Of a DNA stretch of 7,301 nt, positions 6,571 to 7,301 are shown one piece after another. This stretch comes from an uncultured Eubacteriales bacterium (GTDB lineage: Bacteria; Bacillota; Clostridia; Christensenellales; Borkfalkiaceae). The position numbers and the translations under genes were made by a program. Location: NCBI GenBank assembly GCA_905210545.1, contig CAJLXC010000055.1, positions 1-7,301 on the forward strand, read 5' to 3'. Every line of letters begins with the position of its first letter. The stretch's first letter is position 1. The notes beneath the pieces are model-generated. The model saw nothing but the letters and a program-made list of their open reading frames with translations, ran no database searches and was not told where the DNA came from.

Positions 6571-7083
6571 ATGGCACAAGAAAAAGGTATCGGCGAAAGT
6601 TGGGAGGAAATTGTAAAAGCATACGCAAAGGCAGAACGGGAATTAGGCATAAAAGTGTATTGTGTACTTTGTATTTGCAAGAAGGTAAACGGCAAAAAAG
6701 TTGTATTACACCGTTACGACCTACCCCGCGAAATCTTACAGCGGCGACGGTGGGTTATAAATTGGCGCATGGCTAAATTAACGTGTACAGACCCGCGAGC
6801 ACATATATATGAGACATTGTCTTTTTATGATAAAACAAGCGGAGAAACATACGGCTTTAATTCCGATTTATCAAGACTAACCGCATTGAAGGGGCGAATA
6901 ACCTTACAAGAAAATAGGATAAAAGACTACATCGAAGCAAACAAAGGTAATTTGTTCTTTGACGAAACCAACGACCCGCAGTTAGTTAAAGTTCGGAGAA
7001 AGCTGGAGCGTGCGAGAAAGAACGTAGCCGATGCAGAAGCGAGATTAAGAACAAAGGTGGAACAAAAAATAGCAGGGAAATGA
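6571..7083 (+). CDS. Unknown 170-aa protein with C-terminal coiled coil
   Basis: I do not recognise the family. The N-terminal part (1-100) is globular in character, with a short cysteine cluster (C31, C34, C36 in VYCVLCICKK), a basic patch (QRRRW, 57-61) and no membrane segment or signal peptide. The C-terminus (about 135-165) is rich in charged residues and alanine and looks like a coiled coil (VRRKLERARKNVADAEARL); residues 100-122 may extend it. It has no Shine-Dalgarno site, sits 3 nt after the ASCH-like ORF in the same frame, and its TGA overlaps the next ATG (ATGA), as in a compact phage or mobile-element operon. The cysteine cluster has too few spaced pairs to call a zinc finger. Confidence 0.6.
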   Translation: MAQEKGIGESWEEIVKAYAKAERELGIKVYCVLCICKKVNGKKVVLHRYDLPREILQRRRWVINWRMAKLTCTDPRAHIYETLSFYDKTSGETYGFNSDLSRLTALKGRITLQENRIKDYIEANKGNLFFDETNDPQLVKVRRKLERARKNVADAEARLRTKVEQKIAGK

Positions 7084-7301
7084 AAGTAAACGGTAACGGT
7101 TTGGTATAGATATACGGCGAAAAGACCAAAGAACGCGGCTTTTTCTGCATGAAGTTGTTAGCCTTCCTAAACACAGAAGCAGAACCGGGAACGGAAGCCT
7201 ATGCGGAACTTTGGGAGCAACGATTTGACGAAGCCAAGTTAGGGGCTTGCGCCTATCGGAACAAATGTCCGATTTACGCAAGAACCGCGAAGAAGGGAAT
7301 A
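7080..7301 (+). pseudogene. Partial unknown ORF with in-frame TAG at codon 10
   Basis: From ATG 7080, overlapping the previous stop, the frame reads MKVNGNGLV, then TAG (7107-7109), then stays open to the window edge for 64 more codons. The post-TAG sequence (IYGEKTKERGFFC, then MKLLAFLNTEAEPGTEAYAE) looks coding. It is either a gene with a nonsense mutation, a gene in which TAG is read as an amino acid, or one that starts at ATG 7149, which has no clear ribosome binding site. It carries three cysteines and no recognisable domain. It is cut by the window end, and I do not recognise the family. Confidence 0.45.

Larger units (their letters stand above)
6086..7301 (+). mobile_element. Fragment of a phage or mobile element, or foreign sequence joined to the chromosome
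   Basis: From about 6080-6090 to the window end the sequence differs from the left part. Genes are packed with 1-4 nt overlaps or gaps (TAATG at 6113-6117; TAG, 3 nt, ATG; ATGA at 7080-7083). They lack Shine-Dalgarno sites, whereas the chromosomal genes have them, and codon choice shifts towards TTA, GCA and CAA. One frame upstream of the first ORF reads a short tail (RRNPTDR then TAA at 6113-6115) that could be the end of another element gene cut by the junction. No integrase, att repeat or inverted repeat is visible, so the boundary may be a recombination point or an assembly chimera. The right end lies outside the window. Confidence 0.5.

Noticed and set aside
7045..7281. Minus-strand ORFs at the right end
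   Set aside because: They are antisense to a frame that continues the compact operon, have no start signals, and show no recognisable domain.

Overview
The window looks like a chromosome fragment of a low-to-moderate G+C Firmicute, most likely a gut Clostridia-type lineage. This is inferred from gene content and signals: a B. subtilis-like tRNA-Glu, sigma-A-type promoters, clear Shine-Dalgarno sites, the comEC-holA order common in Firmicutes, a CdaA-type c-di-AMP synthase and a clostridial-type DUF1015 protein. No ribosomal RNA or other direct taxonomic marker is present, so the lineage is not proven.

Layout. Positions 1-660 hold no convincing protein gene. They carry two minus-strand RNA units: a tRNA-Glu(CTC) with its own promoter and intrinsic terminator, and upstream of it a probable structured non-coding RNA of about 245 nt (roughly 325-569) with a good promoter, internal helices and a terminator. 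The ncRNA promoter and the plus-strand comEC promoter lie back to back. From 671 onward all genes are on the plus strand: comEC (competence DNA channel, with a C-terminal metallo-beta-lactamase-like domain that appears to have lost its metal ligands), holA (DNA polymerase III delta, with its own promoter and probably a TTG start), cdaA (diadenylate cyclase), a 43-aa single-pass membrane protein, and a DUF1015 family gene.

At about 6080-6090 the sequence changes character. The DUF1015 protein follows its family up to a Lys-Ser-Asp-Leu-Phe block and then runs into an unrelated tail, losing the conserved C-terminus. The remaining 1.2 kb holds three tightly packed ORFs of phage or mobile-element type: an ASCH-like protein, an unknown protein with a C-terminal coiled coil, and an unknown partial ORF with an in-frame TAG. 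Codon choice differs from the left part and these ORFs lack Shine-Dalgarno sequences, which suggests a Bacteroidetes-type mobile element or phage. No integrase, att repeat or inverted repeat is visible at the boundary, so the junction is either a real recombination or insertion, or an assembly chimera.

Functionally the left part is housekeeping: DNA uptake, replisome clamp loading and c-di-AMP signalling. The points most worth a second look are the unidentified minus-strand RNA, the degenerate ComEC nuclease domain, the abrupt junction, and the TAG codons in the right-hand segment.
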